A stretch of DNA of 63,552 bases from assembly GCA_019237115.1 (NCBI GenBank), contig JAFAHS010000512.1:1-63552 (forward strand), in the 5' to 3' direction. Below are positions 33,974 through 42,170 of this stretch, one piece after another. The DNA is from Deltaproteobacteria bacterium (GTDB taxonomy: Bacteria > Desulfobacterota > Binatia > Binatales > Binataceae). The notes beneath the pieces were generated by a model. The model was given only the letters and a program-made list of their open reading frames with translations. It did no database searches and was not told the DNA's origin. How positions within the stretch are numbered: position 1 is the stretch's first letter; every line of letters begins with the position of its first letter. Position numbers and translations under genes: made by a program.

Positions 33974-35851
33974 ATGGGATTCCTTAACCCCATCAATCTC
34001 CTGTGGGCGGTCGCGCTCGTGATCCTCGCCCTGATCTATCTGCGTTCACGCTCGCGTCCCACTATCTCGGTCTCCAGCCTGATGCTGTTCGATGAGGTCG
34101 CGGCTCCGGTGACGCGCGTGCGTCACGTCCGCATCGATCCGTTGTTCTGGCTGGAACTCGCCGCGTTGAGCGCCCTGGTCCTGGCGGTGGCCGGGCTTTA
34201 CGCGATGGTCCCGGCGCACGCCGGCCGTGGGCGCAGTCATGCGTTGGTGTTCGATTTGGGGGCGGGCATGGGTGCCCGCTTCGAGGGAAGGAGCGGTCTT
34301 GAGGAGGCCAGGAAGCAGGCACTCAAGCTGGTCGATGCGGCGCCACCCGGCGACGAATTCAGTGTGATCACCTATGCGCTGGAAGCGCAAGTCACGGTAC
34401 CCCAGACCCAAAATCTGGACGCGGTTCGCAATGCTATTCACACCCTCCAGCCGCTGGCGGTTGCCGCTCACGCCTCGGCGCTCTCGGCCGCGATCATGCG
34501 TGGACGCGGATCGTCAGAGATTGAACTGTTCACCGACCGGGCGCCGTCCGCGCGCGCCACCGGCGACGCGAGAGGCACCACGCCGCTACATTTGCACCGG
34601 ACCGAGCATGGCGACGACAACGTGGCGATCGTTTCACTCGACCCGGGCGCGGTCGGTTCGTCGCGGGGACGCGCGGTACTGCGCAACTTTTCGAACAAAC
34701 CGCGCCTGGCAGAGTTTCAGGTAAAGGCCGAGGATCGCGAGGTGTTTCACAACACCCTGATGTTCGCTCCGCGCGAGCAGATGGTGGTGCCTTTCGGCCC
34801 CCTCAGTGCGGGCGGCCTGATCTCGGCCCACATTCTTACCCCCGATGCGATCGAGGCCGACAATCAGCATTGGGTGTATGCGCCCGCGCACCAGGCCGGA
34901 CACGCCCTGGTGCTGTCGGCCGATTCCGCCGTGCGCGACGACCTCGCGCGGGTGCTTTTGGCGATCAATCCTGATTTGCAGATCGAAACCGCCGACCCCG
35001 CGCAATTTTCTCCGCAAAAGGCCGGGCATCCGTTCGACCTCGCGGTGATGCACGATTGTTACATGCCCGGAATTTCGACGGCCTCGATGCTGCTGATCTT
35101 TCCGCCGCCGGTAGTGCCACCCGCGGCCAGGATTCCCGGGCTCACGGTTTCGCCGGAGAACCTGCCGGTGCTCATGAAGCCCGCGCGCGATGAGCCTTTC
35201 AGCATGGGACAGAGCACCATTCTCCCCGCGGCCCGAGGCCTGAGGTTGCCCGAGTGGATGGATCCACTCCTGCAGGGGACGACACCCGGCGACTCCGATT
35301 TGGTGCCGCTGGCGGCGATTGGCAGGATTCCGAGCGGCCGCATCGGGGTCATCGCCTTCGATGTGCGCAACCGGCTGCTGCTCGACGCGGATCGACTCGA
35401 CGCGCTGGTCGTAACCATCAATTTGGTCAAGCAATTGACCGCGCCGGCCGATATTCAAGTCGTTGCAACCGGTTCTTATGTGGACATTCCGGTTGCGGGC
35501 AGCGCAATCGTCACCGCACCCGATGGCTCCAGGACTCAGGCGCAAGCCGACAAGTGGAGCCGGGTACGAATTCGTCCGCTTCAGTCGGGCCATTACGCGA
35601 TTGAGTCGGGGACCAGGATCGTGGAGGTTTACGCGAATTACTTCGATGCCTCCGAGTCGGACCTTGCGCTGGTCGCGGCTGCGACTGCCTCCCCCGCGCC
35701 TGCGCGGTTTGCGGAGCGCTTGTCGAGCCACGGTCCTCGGCAGGTTCAGCCACTGATGGCGCTCCTCGCCGGGCTTGCGATGATTGCCTTCCTGGTAGAG
35801 TCGGTCGTGCTGATACGCCACTCAGCGCTGTGGGGTGCGGCCCATGTTTGA
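33974..35851 (+). CDS. BatA-like membrane protein with degenerate VWA domain
   Basis: From the ATG at 33974 it starts MGFLNPINLLWAVALVILAL, a 'BatA' aerotolerance N-terminal membrane motif, followed by SSLMLFDEVAAPVTRVRHVR and a second membrane helix LELAALSALVLAVAGLYAMV. A VWA-like domain follows, but its metal site is D-L-G-A-G (HALVFDLGAGMGARF) instead of D-x-S-x-S, so metal binding is doubtful. A long extracytoplasmic region and a C-terminal helix (MALLAGLAMIAFLVESVVLI) complete 625 residues. It overlaps the next gene by eight bases. Confidence 0.85.
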   Translation: MGFLNPINLLWAVALVILALIYLRSRSRPTISVSSLMLFDEVAAPVTRVRHVRIDPLFWLELAALSALVLAVAGLYAMVPAHAGRGRSHALVFDLGAGMGARFEGRSGLEEARKQALKLVDAAPPGDEFSVITYALEAQVTVPQTQNLDAVRNAIHTLQPLAVAAHASALSAAIMRGRGSSEIELFTDRAPSARATGDARGTTPLHLHRTEHGDDNVAIVSLDPGAVGSSRGRAVLRNFSNKPRLAEFQVKAEDREVFHNTLMFAPREQMVVPFGPLSAGGLISAHILTPDAIEADNQHWVYAPAHQAGHALVLSADSAVRDDLARVLLAINPDLQIETADPAQFSPQKAGHPFDLAVMHDCYMPGISTASMLLIFPPPVVPPAARIPGLTVSPENLPVLMKPARDEPFSMGQSTILPAARGLRLPEWMDPLLQGTTPGDSDLVPLAAIGRIPSGRIGVIAFDVRNRLLLDADRLDALVVTINLVKQLTAPADIQVVATGSYVDIPVAGSAIVTAPDGSRTQAQADKWSRVRIRPLQSGHYAIESGTRIVEVYANYFDASESDLALVAAATASPAPARFAERLSSHGPRQVQPLMALLAGLAMIAFLVESVVLIRHSALWGAAHV

Positions 35852-38429
35852 ACATCCCGCGGCCCTGTGGCTCCTGGTCTTGGCCCCGCTGGTGGCCTAT
35901 CCCGCGGTGGCCGCCATCCTGCGTGGAGCGAGAATCGCCGGCGCGGCATCGCTCGCCTTGAGGCTTGCCCTGCTGGCGGTCCTGGTAGCGCTACTGGCGG
36001 GGCTCAAAATCAAGGGCACGACCGCGGCGCGGAGCGTTGAGGTGGTGGCAGTGCTTGACGAGTCGCGCTCGATCGCGCGCGACCAAAGCGATTGGATGTA
36101 CCGTCAGCTTCACGAAGTGGCCCGCCACTTGAGTGCCCGTGATCGGCTCGGGGTTGTCGGTTTCGGCCGCGATGCACAGCTCGCGGTGCCGCCTTCGGAC
36201 CCGCGGCTCATCGGCAATCCCATGGCGCGTCCTGATCCCGGTGCAACCGACATTGCCGCGGCGCTGACCGCCGCGCAAAGCCTGTTTGCCCCCGAGAACG
36301 ACAAGCGGATTTTGCTCCTGAGCGACGGTAACGAGACCCGCGGCGACGCGGCTGCCGAAGTCCCCGCGATGGTCGAGGACGGCGTCCGCATCTACGCCGC
36401 CGCGCCCCCGCCCTCAAACGCCAAGCGGGTAGCGCTGACCGACTTTCAGGCACCCGAGAACATTCGTGCACAGCAACAGTTCAACTTCCGAATCGGCATC
36501 GAAAGCGAATCGTCCGACAAGGTCGACGCGCAGCTGCGCTTGCTGCGCGATGGCAAGCCGGTAGGCGGGCAGCATGTCGCGCTTAGCTCCGGTATGAATC
36601 ACTTCGAGATGCCGTACCAGGTGGACCGGGCGGGCGCTTACCTGATGGGGGTGGAGATTGCCGTGGCACCCCCGAACAGCGCAATCAATTCACGCGCGGA
36701 GGCAGCCCTGTCGGTGAGCAGCGCGCCCCAGGTCCTGATCGCATCGCAGAGCCGCCCCGAAAGCCTGCTGAGTGCGCTCAAAGCTCGCAACTATCGAGTG
36801 GACCTGGTGCCGCCACGCAGCCTGTCGAGCAGGCCCGATGACTACCTGCCCTATCAACTCGTGATTCTGGACGATGCATCGGCGGCGACCCTCGCGCCAG
36901 GCGCGCAGCACGCAATCAGCCGGTATGTCGCCGAGCTCGGCGGAGGGCTGGTGGTAACCGGGGAAGCTCTGCGCGACGATCGCTACAAGGGCGGTGATCT
37001 CGAGAAAACCCTGCCGGTGAACTTCGAGGCGCAACCGCCGCCACCATCGCGCGAGCCGATCGCGGTGTACCTGTGCATCGACCGGTCCAATTCGATGAGC
37101 TACGACTCGCGCTATCCCGCGGTGCGTGACGGTGAACGCATTCGTTACGCGAAGCAGGCGGCAATCGCTTTGCTGCGCCAGCTCGATGATACCGACTATG
37201 CCGGAGTTATCGCGTTCGACTCGCAGCCCTACGTGCTCGGGCATCTGCAGACGCTCGGCGAAGATCGCTCCGAGTTGGAGAATCGGATTGAACGGTTGCA
37301 ACCCGGCGGCGGCACCGATTTCAAAGACGCTCTCGAAATCGCGCAGCGCGAGATCATGCAGAGCGGTATCCCGGTGCGACAGATAATTCTGCTCACCGAC
37401 GGTGACACCAATCGCCAATATCACGATCACGATGCGCTGATCGCTGATTTTTCAAACGAACATATCCCGGTCTCGACCATTCGGATCGGGCCCGATCTTG
37501 CAAATCTTCGTCTTCTGCAGGACTTCGCCCAGGCAACCGGCGGGGTCTTCTACCGCGTGCAGGACATCGAGAAGCTTCCGCTGTTGCTGGTTGGCCTGAC
37601 CCGCGAAGCGATGAATCGCCGCAAACAGGGACGTACCAGCGTGGAAGTCGGGCCGCCCAGCGCCATCCTTACCGGGATCGATCCCCACAGCATACCGCCC
37701 ATCGATTTCTACGCTTCCTCGGTTCCAAAGAACGGGGCGCAGGTCCCGCTCCAGATCGCGCGCGGCGATCGGGCCACGCCCTTGCTGGCCGCCTGGCAGT
37801 ACGGCCTGGGCCGGTCCGCGATCTTCGCCGCCGATCCGGACTCGCTGGCAACCCTGAGCTGGATTCGCTGGGATCGCTACGCGCAGTTCTGGTCGCAGCT
37901 GGTTGCATGGACGATGCGGGAAGGAGATCCGGGCGCCTTCGCGATCCGGGTGCGGACCCAGAGCGACGGCGCCTTGTCGGTAGAGGCGGAGAAGGCCGAC
38001 GCCGTCCCAGTCCCCAACCTGGTCTGCCGGATCAGCGGGCCCGGCCATCTGGTCGACGTTCCGATGACGCAGACCGATGCATCGCTGTACAGCGGTGAAG
38101 TCGGGCCGCTGGCGCGGGGAAGATACGTTGCCACACTGATGATCAAGGCGGGCGATACGGAACGGGTGCTGACCCATCGCGACTTTGCGTCGCTGGGTGA
38201 GCTGCCCTCCGATGCTGCGGAGCTTCGCCTGCGTCCCGCCAACGTCAATCTTCTCGGACGCCTGGCCATGGCCACGCGTGGTGCTCTCGATGGCGCTCCG
38301 GAAGCGGTCGCCGCGCATCGGGGAGGGACCGTGACCATTCGTCGCGAAGCATCACCCGAGCTGCTCCCGCTCGCCATCCTGTTGTTTCTCGGGGAGGTTT
38401 TCGTGCGCCGCAGGTTTCTTGGCGACTAG
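35844..38429 (+). CDS. Large membrane protein with two VWA domains, MoxR operon
   Basis: The 861-residue protein begins with membrane helices (FEHPAALWLLVLAPLVAYPA, LRLALLAVLVALLAG). The first VWA domain has an intact D-x-S-x-S in AVLDESRSIARD, and the second has it in CIDRSNSMSYDSR with QIILLTDGDTNR. Its C-terminal half (ALPLLAAWQYGLGRSAIFAA-type strands) resembles the glutamine-amidotransferase-like domain of this family. A final helix LLPLAILLFLGEVFVRRR ends it. This is the last gene of the operon. Such proteins probably act at the inner membrane with MoxR and DUF58; the exact target is unknown. Confidence 0.88.
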   Translation: MFEHPAALWLLVLAPLVAYPAVAAILRGARIAGAASLALRLALLAVLVALLAGLKIKGTTAARSVEVVAVLDESRSIARDQSDWMYRQLHEVARHLSARDRLGVVGFGRDAQLAVPPSDPRLIGNPMARPDPGATDIAAALTAAQSLFAPENDKRILLLSDGNETRGDAAAEVPAMVEDGVRIYAAAPPPSNAKRVALTDFQAPENIRAQQQFNFRIGIESESSDKVDAQLRLLRDGKPVGGQHVALSSGMNHFEMPYQVDRAGAYLMGVEIAVAPPNSAINSRAEAALSVSSAPQVLIASQSRPESLLSALKARNYRVDLVPPRSLSSRPDDYLPYQLVILDDASAATLAPGAQHAISRYVAELGGGLVVTGEALRDDRYKGGDLEKTLPVNFEAQPPPPSREPIAVYLCIDRSNSMSYDSRYPAVRDGERIRYAKQAAIALLRQLDDTDYAGVIAFDSQPYVLGHLQTLGEDRSELENRIERLQPGGGTDFKDALEIAQREIMQSGIPVRQIILLTDGDTNRQYHDHDALIADFSNEHIPVSTIRIGPDLANLRLLQDFAQATGGVFYRVQDIEKLPLLLVGLTREAMNRRKQGRTSVEVGPPSAILTGIDPHSIPPIDFYASSVPKNGAQVPLQIARGDRATPLLAAWQYGLGRSAIFAADPDSLATLSWIRWDRYAQFWSQLVAWTMREGDPGAFAIRVRTQSDGALSVEAEKADAVPVPNLVCRISGPGHLVDVPMTQTDASLYSGEVGPLARGRYVATLMIKAGDTERVLTHRDFASLGELPSDAAELRLRPANVNLLGRLAMATRGALDGAPEAVAAHRGGTVTIRREASPELLPLAILLFLGEVFVRRRFLGD

Positions 38430-38731
38430 TCCAGAGGCGCTTTCGTCCGGTGAGGTGCTCGGGTAGAGGCAATCGACGATCGTGTTTGCCGCCGCTCGCG
38501 AGCGTGGTGGGTTTCGGCCGCGCCCGCGGGTTCAGAGCGTGACGAGCAGAAATCAAGTACTATCCGCTCCCGCTCATAAGCGCAGGACAAGCCGGTGCCG
38601 GTCGGGACCTGGCGGACAGACTGGTAAGTAAAGCGCATCGCGTTTGAGCCCGCCCGTGTTTTTCTGGTTTGTTGCTGCGCGGACCATCCGTCGCACGTGC
38701 CTCAACCCGCACACTGCGATAATATGGGTTG
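38430..38731. other. Intergenic stretch after the MoxR operon
   Basis: No open frame with coding character and no clear terminator hairpin with a T tract is visible on either strand here. Confidence 0.4.
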
Positions 38732-39124
38732 GTGGCCCAGGAAACTCCATCGGTCCTGATCAGACGCGCCCTTACGCAAAAGTGTCCGGTTTGCGGACGC
38801 GGGGCAGTATTCGCGTCGCACTTCCGGATGAACCGGACCTGTCCGAAATGCAATGTGGTGTTCTGGGCTGACCCGGGCGAATCGCTAGGAGCGATGTATC
38901 TGGACTATGCAGTAGCCACCGCGGTCTTCATCGTATTGTGGGCGGTCTTGTCGTGGACGACTTCGCTCTCCGACCTCGCCCAGTGGATAATCATTTCGGT
39001 TGTGACCGTTGCCAGCGTACTTGCATGCTACCCGATCACGCGCAGCGCGTGGACCGTGCTGGTCTACATTTCCGGCGGCATCGAGCGGCCGCGCCTCAAG
39101 ATCGTGCGCGGCGGCCGTACCTGA
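38732..39124 (+). CDS. DUF983 membrane protein with Zn-ribbon head
   Basis: About 130 residues from a GTG at 38732. The head RRALTQKCPVCGRGAVFASH and RTCPKCNVVFW gives two CxxC pairs, a zinc ribbon. Two membrane helices (AVATAVFIVLWAVLSWT, IIISVVTVASVLACYPIT) follow, then SGGIERPRLKIVRGGR. DUF983 proteins are common near respiratory and heme-copper oxidase genes in proteobacteria; their activity is not known. No such genes are adjacent here. The stop lies 17 bases from the convergent aminotransferase stop. Confidence 0.85.
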   Translation: MAQETPSVLIRRALTQKCPVCGRGAVFASHFRMNRTCPKCNVVFWADPGESLGAMYLDYAVATAVFIVLWAVLSWTTSLSDLAQWIIISVVTVASVLACYPITRSAWTVLVYISGGIERPRLKIVRGGRT

Positions 39125-39140
39125 TTCCGGTCGCCGGGCC

Positions 39141-40316
39141 CTAGCGAGCTGCAACTCTCTTCGGGAGCTGCTGCAATCTCTGGGCTGCCAGGGCGATGGT
39201 CTCGTCGCTCTTCGAGAAAGTGAAGCGAACCTTGCTCCGTCCCAATTCGGGCCGGCTGTAAAAGCTTGATCCCGGTACGGGTGCAACGCCGACCTGGTTG
39301 AGCATGAAGTCCGCGGCGGCGAAATCGTCAGCGAAGCCCAGGTGAGCGATGTCTGCCATGATATAGTATGCCCCTGCGGGCTGGCTGCAGCGCAGTCCGG
39401 CCTGCGTCAGCGCCTGGTACAGCATCGCACGCTTGCGTTCATACATCGCTGCCAGCTCCGCATAGAAGGACTCCGGAAGGCGCAGGGCAACCGCGCCGGC
39501 TTCCTGCAGTGGGTGGGGTGCACCGACGGTAAGGAAGTCGTGAACTTTTCGTATCGCTGAGGTGATGCGCTCGCAGGCAATCGCATACGCCAGACGCCAC
39601 CCGGTTATCGAATAGGTTTTCGAGAGGCCGCTGATGGTCACCGTTCGCTCGGCCATGCCCGGCAGGGTCGCAATCGAGACGTGGCGCGCACCATCGTAAA
39701 TGATGTGTTCGTAGATTTCGTCGGTGATCGCCAGCGTGTCGTAACGGCGGCACAGCGCGGCGATCGTCTCGAGTTCTGCGCGGGTGAAAACCTTGCCGCT
39801 GGGATTGTGCGGAGTGTTGATGACGACGGCCTTGGTGTTTGGACTAAATGCCCCTTCCAACTCGCGTCGATCTATAGAGAAGTCGGGGTCGCGAAGCGCA
39901 ACGTATCGCGGCTGCGCGCCGGCAAGGATGACGTCGGGTCCGTAGTTCTCGTAAAACGGTTCGAAAATAACCACCTCGTCGCCCGGATTGATGACCGCCA
40001 GCATGGTGGCGATCATCGCCTCGGTCGCGCCACAGGTGACCGTTATATTCAACTCCGGATCGCAGGGGATTCCGTTATAGGAGCGGACTTTCTCGGCAAT
40101 CGCATTGCGGAAGTTGGGGGAACCATGAGTTATGGCGTACTGATTGAATTCCTGGTCGATCGCGGCTTTGGCCGCCTGCTTAAGTTCTTGGGGTGCCGCG
40201 AAGTCAGGAAAGCCCTGGGCCAGATTCACCGCACCGCATTTTAGTGCGCGCCGCGTCATCTCCCGAATGACGGACTCGGTGAAGAACCGGGTTTTTAGCG
40301 AAACTTCGGTCGGCAT
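39141..40316 (-). CDS. Pyridoxal-phosphate aminotransferase (class I)
   Basis: The 391-residue protein shows NLAQGFPDFAAPQELKQAAK, ITVTCGATEAMIATMLAVIN, VVIFEPFYENYGPDVILAGA and VINTPHNPSGKVFTRAELET. The PLP-Lys stretch is ISGLSKTYSITGWRLAYAI. This is the aminotransferase class I/II fold closest to kynurenine/glutamine or aspartate-type enzymes. It transfers amino groups between an amino acid and a 2-oxoacid. The exact donor cannot be told from sequence. It is convergent with the DUF983 gene. Confidence 0.9.
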   Translation of the reverse strand: MPTEVSLKTRFFTESVIREMTRRALKCGAVNLAQGFPDFAAPQELKQAAKAAIDQEFNQYAITHGSPNFRNAIAEKVRSYNGIPCDPELNITVTCGATEAMIATMLAVINPGDEVVIFEPFYENYGPDVILAGAQPRYVALRDPDFSIDRRELEGAFSPNTKAVVINTPHNPSGKVFTRAELETIAALCRRYDTLAITDEIYEHIIYDGARHVSIATLPGMAERTVTISGLSKTYSITGWRLAYAIACERITSAIRKVHDFLTVGAPHPLQEAGAVALRLPESFYAELAAMYERKRAMLYQALTQAGLRCSQPAGAYYIMADIAHLGFADDFAAADFMLNQVGVAPVPGSSFYSRPELGRSKVRFTFSKSDETIALAAQRLQQLPKRVAAR

Positions 40317-40472
40317 GCAGCGGACAGTTTACGCGCGAACCGCTCCCGGGACCATCGCGGAAGAGCTGCGCCGGATTGGCGATCAACAGTAGAGGCCGAG
40401 CGTTATTCTATGATGACCACCAGCGGGTAGGTTGGTCGGGAAACTCGGCAGAGAAGAAAACGACAGGACGCG

Positions 40473-40685
40473 TCATTCCTTGAGTTCTTCAGCATCCTCG
40501 GCCAGAAGGATGGCACCCTGCTTCATTCGCCACTTATCGATGACCTCGACGTTGAAGCGCCAATCGCTGCCTATCTTGAATCCCGGCAGTAGTCCTTTCT
40601 TCAGCAATCGGTAGATCGTTGACCGATGCACCCGGAGATACTCGGCGAGTTCGTTGACAGTCAGGACTTTTACAGCTTGTGCCAT
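40473..40685 (-). CDS. Stand-alone excisionase-like HTH protein
   Basis: A 70-residue protein, KVLTVNELAEYLRVHRSTIY then RLLKKGLLPGFKIGSDWRFN and VIDKWRMKQ: a full helix_turn_helix_17/excisionase DNA-binding domain. No integrase, tRNA or transposase is near it, so it is probably a small regulator and not a recombination factor. The region upstream is unusually AT-rich for this genome. Confidence 0.85.
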   Translation of the reverse strand: MAQAVKVLTVNELAEYLRVHRSTIYRLLKKGLLPGFKIGSDWRFNVEVIDKWRMKQGAILLAEDAEELKE

Positions 40686-41038
40686 CGAGTTCTGTAACCC
40701 CGCCTTGTTTGTCTACCATAGTTTATTTCATACATATAACGCCATAAAGATTCGATTCGGGCAACTGTTCGTTTACGACAATTAAACAGCTCTCTGATCT
40801 TATAAGGACGGCTCTCTCTCTAATGTTCGTTAGTGTTAAAAGCCCCCTACGACTCAAGGGCTTTGCGCCAGATTGGGGCCGAAGTGGGCAACCCTGACAC
40901 GTCGCGGGCGTTCGGCCGCCCACCAACTCCGGGAGCAGCGAAAATGAATCCGCCTTGCTCAGGTTCTGTAGTAAATCTACGTTGCGAGGGCCCGGGCGCA
41001 GTCTGGAAGCGTCTTCCCGGTCGTTCAAGGGAGTCGAA
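40686..41038. other. AT-rich gap with a hairpin
   Basis: This 353-base gap is clearly richer in A and T than its surroundings between about 40,710 and 40,850. It contains an inverted repeat AAAGCCC / GGGCTTT (40,838-40,864) around a 13-base loop. On the minus strand this is followed by TTAA, too weak to call a good terminator. No gene is supported. The patch may hold the promoter and binding sites of the small HTH gene to its left. Confidence 0.45.
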
Positions 41039-41620
41039 GTGATCCCCCCGGCGGGCAAATATCGATACGAGATTCGCCGTAGCGGAGAGACCCTGGCGCG
41101 GGAGGAGACCACTTTTGACGGAGGGAAAATTTCCGGGTGGTGGCAATCGCCAGAAGGAAGCAATCGCAACGAGGTCGAAGCAGAAATTTCACCACACGGC
41201 CTGGTGCTGCGGGTGCGCTTGCGATACGTACGCGGGCCCTTCTCGCGCAACGCGAGCTACGAGGCCGGAGACGATTTTTTGCGAGGGAGCGTGAGTGCGC
41301 TGGGCGGGCGCAACGCGGTAACCGCCAAGCTGGGCAGGTTCCGCGAGGTGAGTGCCGATTTCTTGCTCTTTCGCGCGCTGACCATCGGACATGTTCGTGA
41401 GCGAGGGCAGACTCGATGGACCGGCAGGGTGGTCACCATCGATTCCGCCACCCTGGTGGCTACTTCAAATAAGCAATCGGCCCGAGCGGCGGACGACAGC
41501 GGACTTAAATGGATTTACGAGCCGCGGATGGGGGACCTCGAGGAAATCGAAATTGACCTGCAGGGTCGGGTGCTTCGCCGACGCGACAATCGGGGTGGCG
41601 AGGCAACACTCGTTGGCTGA
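41039..41620 (+). CDS. Conserved hypothetical protein, beta-rich
   Basis: From a GTG at 41039 preceded by AAGGGAG the protein has 193 residues (VIPPAGKYRYEIRRSGETLA, REETTFDGGKISGWW). It continues as alternating beta strands (AEISPHGLVLRVRLRYVRGP, LKWIYEPRMGDLEEIEIDLQ). No signal peptide or membrane helix is present. The pattern suggests a lipocalin- or DUF-type beta barrel, but no family could be named. An ATG-like start further upstream would add an arginine-rich tail. The stop lies nine bases from the convergent bactofilin stop. Confidence 0.65.
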   Translation: MIPPAGKYRYEIRRSGETLAREETTFDGGKISGWWQSPEGSNRNEVEAEISPHGLVLRVRLRYVRGPFSRNASYEAGDDFLRGSVSALGGRNAVTAKLGRFREVSADFLLFRALTIGHVRERGQTRWTGRVVTIDSATLVATSNKQSARAADDSGLKWIYEPRMGDLEEIEIDLQGRVLRRRDNRGGEATLVG

Positions 41621-41629
41621 ACCGCCGGC

Positions 41630-41974
41630 TTAAGCTGCAATTTTGCTGCGCGGCATCCGGCAGTCTCCGTCAAAGGTCGCGCCCTCGTTCAGCACCAGGC
41701 TCGGAGTACTGATCGTGCACTGCGCCCGGGCGGTGGCAAGCAATTCGACTCGCTCGCGTGCCGTCACCTCGCCGCTGAAAACCCCAGCGATGGTTACCCG
41801 CGTCGCGGAAATGCGGGCGCTTACCACTGCCCCATTCGCGATCAGGACGTCCTCGCCGCTAATCTCACCGTCGGCCTCGCCTTCGATTTTCACCGGACCG
41901 CGAAAATTCAACTTGCCTGAGATCTTGGAGCCCTTGCCGATCTTGGATTCGGTTGCATCTTCCGGCGCTGCCAT
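41630..41974 (-). CDS. Bactofilin (polymer-forming cytoskeletal protein)
   Basis: From the ATG at 41974 (MAAPEDATESKIGKGSKISG) the protein has 114 residues. It shows KLNFRGPVKIEGEADGEISG, DVLIANGAVVSARISATRVT, IAGVFSGEVTARERVELLAT and TPSLVLNEGATFDGDCRM, the right-handed beta-helix repeat of bactofilins. Bactofilins self-assemble into filaments that organise peptidoglycan or polar structures. GAAAGGAAAC precedes the ATG. A longer in-frame start at 42007 would lie within the tandem repeat and is disfavoured. Confidence 0.92.
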   Translation of the reverse strand: MAAPEDATESKIGKGSKISGKLNFRGPVKIEGEADGEISGEDVLIANGAVVSARISATRVTIAGVFSGEVTARERVELLATARAQCTISTPSLVLNEGATFDGDCRMPRSKIAA

Positions 41975-41990
41975 CGTTTTATGTTTCCTT

Positions 41991-42030
41991 TCAATGTTTC
42001 GGAGCACTAATCAATGTTTCGGAGCACTAA
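41991..42030. repeat. Exact 20-bp tandem repeat upstream of the bactofilin gene
   Basis: Two identical copies of TCAATGTTTCGGAGCACTAA stand head to tail at 41,991-42,010 and 42,011-42,030. They begin 17 bases upstream of the bactofilin start. The perfect identity suggests a recent duplication or a bound pair of sites, for example for a regulator acting on the divergent bactofilin and phosphodiesterase genes. Confidence 0.85.
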
Positions 42031-42170
42031 TAGCGAATAAGCGCGCGGATCGGCAATCTCAGCTCATGATGGGTAGTCGGATCTGATGTTACGAAACCAA
42101 TACCAAGCCGACGGGACTCTGGATCTTCACTTTTGCGCGCCAGTTCGCGGCAGGTCACAATAAGGCTCCC

